NCBI RefSeq assembly: GCF_036227485.1
Contig: NZ_CP109479.1
Coordinates: forward strand, 8,866,001-8,930,000
Reading direction: 5' to 3'
Source of the DNA: Streptomyces sp. NBC_01451
Lineage (GTDB): Bacteria; Actinomycetota; Actinomycetes; Streptomycetales; Streptomycetaceae
DNA: 64,000 bases
Positions 61,565 through 64,000 of the stretch are shown here, in pieces. The position numbers and the translations under genes are program-made. The stretch's first letter is position 1. Every line of letters begins with the position of its first letter. A model generated the notes under the pieces. It was not told the origin of the DNA. It ran no database searches and saw nothing but the letters and a program-made list of their open reading frames with translations.

Positions 61565-62338
61565 TCACCACAGTCCACGGCGGGCCAGCGCCCGCCGCGC
61601 GGTCTCGCGCCGGTCCGACGGTTCGGCCTCGAAGGCCGCCGCCACCCGCCCGGACACCACGCCGTGAGCCAGCCCGGCGGACGTGGTGAAGTACGCGTAC
61701 TGCACTGCTCCCGCGTGCTCGGTGTCCTCGACGCCAGGACGCCCGTCCGGAGCGGTTCCCCAGGCGGCCACGGACGCCGCCGTGTACGCACGCACGGCCG
61801 CGTGGCCCCGGTCGGTGGGGACGATTCCCTCCGCCTCGATCACGAACGACAGCGGCTGCTCGCACGTCAGCGCGGTGAACAGGGCGATCATCAGCTCGTG
61901 GGTCACGGTGTCGCGCAGCGGCCCCGCCCCGGCGCCGTCCAGCAGGTAGGACGCGAACGCCTCCTCCGCCGACAACCCGGGAGCGGTGTACGGGATCAGC
62001 CGGAACCGGCCGAAGTACGGTGAGGCGAGGAAACCGGTGAGCAGGCCGGACTCCGTGGCACCGGCGTCCTGGAGCAGCCGCAGGCTGCGCGGGAACGTGG
62101 TCGCGAGGCTGCCACCGCTGCCGGGCCGCCAGACCTGGGAGCGCAACCTCCGTGCGGTGGTGTCCAGTTCGGCCAGGTCGACGGAGGCCAGGCACTCCAG
62201 CTCGCCGGGGTCCGCCGCCACGGCACCGGCGCCCTCGGATGCGAGCCGGGCCCGCAGGTCCGCGTCCAGCAGAAGGCGCATGAGCAGGTCGGTCAGCCGC
62301 TCGCCGTCCAGCGACGCGCCCGGCTCCACCGTGGTCAC
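61565..62338 (-). CDS. Unrecognised protein, likely partner of the MNIO enzyme
   Basis: A 257-residue protein I cannot assign with confidence. The N-terminal 60 residues (LTDLLMRLLLDADLRARLASEG, SVDLAELDTTARRLRSQVW) resemble the small helical leader or leader-binding domains of RiPP systems (Os1348-like). TFPRSLRLLQDAGATESGLL and SPYFGRFRLIPYTAPGLSAEEAFASYL resemble the partner proteins next to MNIO enzymes. GTG start overlaps the MNIO stop by 4 nt, so it is translationally coupled. No metal or nucleotide motif is visible. Confidence 0.6.
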   Translation of the reverse strand: MTTVEPGASLDGERLTDLLMRLLLDADLRARLASEGAGAVAADPGELECLASVDLAELDTTARRLRSQVWRPGSGGSLATTFPRSLRLLQDAGATESGLLTGFLASPYFGRFRLIPYTAPGLSAEEAFASYLLDGAGAGPLRDTVTHELMIALFTALTCEQPLSFVIEAEGIVPTDRGHAAVRAYTAASVAAWGTAPDGRPGVEDTEHAGAVQYAYFTTSAGLAHGVVSGRVAAAFEAEPSDRRETARRALARRGLW

Positions 62339-63351
62339 GCGGCCTCCCCGCGCTGCCAGTCGGCGACCAGGTCCCGCAGCCGCGCGTAGTTCCGCCGGGA
62401 CTTGTCGACGAGCTGTCCGTCCTCCCGGTACATCGGGTCCTCGTAGGACACCCCGAGAAGGTTCGGACAGCGCGGCAGCAGATACTCGGTGAGCTCCAAC
62501 TGCTCGTCCAGCAGGACGCCGTGGTGCAGGTCGCGGAACCTGCCTCCCACGATCTGGCAGCCCGACAGGTGCAGTTCGCGGCAACGGGCGAGGGGCAGGG
62601 CCTCGATCCCGTCGTACATGCTGCTTCCGGTACGTCCTCTCAGCCACTGGTAGCTGAGCAGATGGCCGACATCGAGCGTCACCCACACGTCGGCGTCCTC
62701 CGCCAGCCGGGCGAAGTACGCGAAGGCGTCCATGTGCCCCAGCACGAACGAGCCGCCCTCGGTGAAGCCGGGGAACTCGACATGCAGCGGCGGATCGAGC
62801 AGCCGGGCCGCCTCCGCCACGTTCCGGGTGGCGATCTCCAGGCCCGGCTCGGTCAGCGGCGGCGGGAGCGGATAGGGCATCGGTATGCCGCGCAGGCTCC
62901 AGATGCCCAGGTCCTCGACCACCCAGGAGAAGCCGTAGCGGGCGGACAGTTCGTTGGTGAACTCGGCGGCCGGGCGGCGGTCGTAGCGCTCGGGTGTGCC
63001 CATGTTCAGCTCGGTCTGGTGGAAGGCGCGGGCCGTACCGGCGGGCACCGCCTCGAAGAAGCGGTCGTACGCGCGCACGTAGTCGGCCGTTCGTACGCGG
63101 GCGCGCGAGCGCGGCTGGAACGCGAGGGCCGAGTAGGCGAAGTCGCCGCCGTGGCGGTGCAGGAAGGCGCGGACCCGGTCGGTGAGGTCTCCGCCGCCGT
63201 CGTCGCATTCCACGAATCCGATCCCGCGCCTGCCGAGGCGTCCGCCGCCCCACGGCATGTCCATCAGGACCCCCAGGCCCATCCGGCGCGGGGCTTCGGT
63301 GGCGGTGACGGTTGGGGCGCCGCCAGGTGCGGTGCGCGGCGGTTGGGTCAT
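62335..63351 (-). CDS. Multinuclear non-heme iron oxidase (MNIO, DUF692) of RiPP type
   Basis: A 338-residue TIM barrel of the DUF692/MNIO family. Metal-binding positions are in order: HQTELN (111-116), VEDLG (145-149), VEFPGF (191-196), LDVGH (226-230), ELHLSG (259-264), LHHG (275-278) and YEDP (303-306). MNIO enzymes oxidise cysteine, aspartate or asparagine in precursor peptides. ATG start overlaps the radical-SAM stop by 4 nt (ATGA), and its own stop overlaps the 257-aa gene (GTGA). The distance between ligands agrees with the fold, but the family is divergent here. Confidence 0.85.
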   Translation of the reverse strand: MTQPPRTAPGGAPTVTATEAPRRMGLGVLMDMPWGGGRLGRRGIGFVECDDGGGDLTDRVRAFLHRHGGDFAYSALAFQPRSRARVRTADYVRAYDRFFEAVPAGTARAFHQTELNMGTPERYDRRPAAEFTNELSARYGFSWVVEDLGIWSLRGIPMPYPLPPPLTEPGLEIATRNVAEAARLLDPPLHVEFPGFTEGGSFVLGHMDAFAYFARLAEDADVWVTLDVGHLLSYQWLRGRTGSSMYDGIEALPLARCRELHLSGCQIVGGRFRDLHHGVLLDEQLELTEYLLPRCPNLLGVSYEDPMYREDGQLVDKSRRNYARLRDLVADWQRGEAA

Positions 63352-64000
63352 GACGTGCTCCTGGCTGAGGGGGCCGGGTCGGCTGCATGTGCCGGGTCGG
63401 GGGTGCCCGCCGCCGCGTCGGCCAGGCTGGCCAGCAGTCGGCCGCCGCGGGCGGTGCGGGCCGTGAGCAGGCCGTCGGCGCGCTGTTCCACGTCGGCGCG
63501 GGGGAGCGCGTAGAACCGCTCCCGGACGAGGTCGGCGAGGGTGACGCGGTCCGCCGTGCGGTCGTCGGCGTACGCGGGCACGGTGCGTACCCACGTGTGG
63601 GGGCGCAGGGCCGCGACGACGTGTGTGCGACTGCCGTTCGGGGCGGGGGGCGAGGGTGCCGGACCGTTCGTACGGCCCGGTCTGACGGTGTGGAAGATCC
63701 GCACCAGCCGGTCCAGTGCCTCGGTGCGCGACGGGCCGCCGTGGACGGCCAGCGGGTGGCCGACCCGGCCGGCCAGGTAGCTGAGCTCGGGGTTGCCGGC
63801 GAGGCGGTCGGAGGTGTCGAGGGCGAGGCCGTAGTCCTCCGGGCTGCCCACGAGTCTGCTGCCGGGCTCCGCCACCATCAGCTCCAGCGCGTCGATGCCG
63901 ATCCGCCGCTCGTTGTCGACGAGGAAGCGCAGCGATGCCTCGAACTCGTCCGGCGTCTCGTCCAGGACCTGGCCCATCACGGTGAACCGGACGGTGATGC
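63348..64000 (-). CDS. Radical SAM protein, C-terminal part (cut by window edge)
   Basis: The visible 217 residues show the last part of a radical SAM core: VRFTVMGQVLDETPDEFEASL and ALELMVAEPGSRLVGSPEDYG, with the E-T-x-x-E-F and E-P-G-S pattern of the terminal strands. A helical or winged tail follows. The cluster-binding cysteines lie outside the window, so the family is provisional. The stop overlaps the MNIO start by 4 nt, so it belongs to the same operon. A cyclase-like or peptide-crosslinking role is possible but not shown. Confidence 0.65.
   Translation of the reverse strand, partial: ITVRFTVMGQVLDETPDEFEASLRFLVDNERRIGIDALELMVAEPGSRLVGSPEDYGLALDTSDRLAGNPELSYLAGRVGHPLAVHGGPSRTEALDRLVRIFHTVRPGRTNGPAPSPPAPNGSRTHVVAALRPHTWVRTVPAYADDRTADRVTLADLVRERFYALPRADVEQRADGLLTARTARGGRLLASLADAAAGTPDPAHAADPAPSARSTS

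Noticed and set aside
1..64000. CRISPR array, tRNA or rRNA genes
   Set aside because: No regularly spaced direct repeats and no cloverleaf or rRNA-like conserved segments were noticed by eye. A dedicated search was not possible.

Overview
The window looks like a chromosomal segment of a Streptomyces or close relative. GC is very high with strong third-position GC bias, GTG and TTG starts are frequent, and the gene families are typical of the genus: a cysteine-rich-type leader peptide, DUF6214-, DUF6332-, DUF6421- and DUF5134-like proteins, a Tat-secreted hydrolase, a CBM2 esterase and a Pkn-type kinase. Annotation is from reading alone; no database search was run. No tRNA, rRNA or CRISPR array was seen.

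1-10.2 kb is accessory. It opens with the N-terminal 241 residues of a secreted ribosome-inactivating protein (rRNA N-glycosidase), then a PLP decarboxylase and a PucR regulator. From 4.2 to 9.0 kb is a graveyard of mobile DNA: an ISL3 transposase tail, a tyrosine-recombinase fragment joined in frame to an OLD-type ATPase/TOPRIM remnant, an intact DUF234-type ATPase, a truncated IS transposase and a recombinase C-terminus. A nucleotidyltransferase and an unrecognised protein follow.

10.3-15.5 kb is a plant-polymer island: PL3 and PL1 pectate lyases, a CE1 esterase with CBM2, and an SGNH hydrolase, with LacI/CebR-like operators. 15.6-28.9 kb is ordinary metabolism: an old-yellow-enzyme reductase with a divergent ArsR regulator, an NCS2 permease, an FprA-like reductase, a DUF305/LVIVD pair, HAD, PAP2, M56 and DUF5134 proteins, VOC, GNAT and GDPD.

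29.1-40.9 kb holds a coupled operon (DUF6421, SDR, threonine-aldolase-like), a transglutaminase-like/B3-4 pair, PlsC, a DUF4395/thioredoxin divergent pair, a leader peptide before a flavin reductase, etfBA, and an HpcH/citE-like aldolase. 41-57.9 kb holds a Ser/Thr kinase, LacI-ROK, a TmrB-like kinase fused to Nudix, an M20 peptidase, a geranylgeranyl-reductase-like flavoprotein, a deazaflavin reductase with divergent TetR, a two-component system, an MFS exporter, and a maleylpyruvate-isomerase/hydrolase pair.

58.2-64.0 kb is the most interesting part. It is a minus-strand operon, mostly joined by 4-nt overlaps, of a radical SAM protein (cut by the window end), an MNIO/DUF692 multinuclear-iron oxidase, an unrecognised 257-aa probable partner, a B12-binding radical SAM enzyme of the RiPP C-methyltransferase type, and a DUF5825-like protein. 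A Stf0-like sulfotransferase converges on its 3' end. This is inferred to be a peptide-modifying (RiPP) pathway. No precursor peptide is visible, so it probably lies beyond 64 kb.
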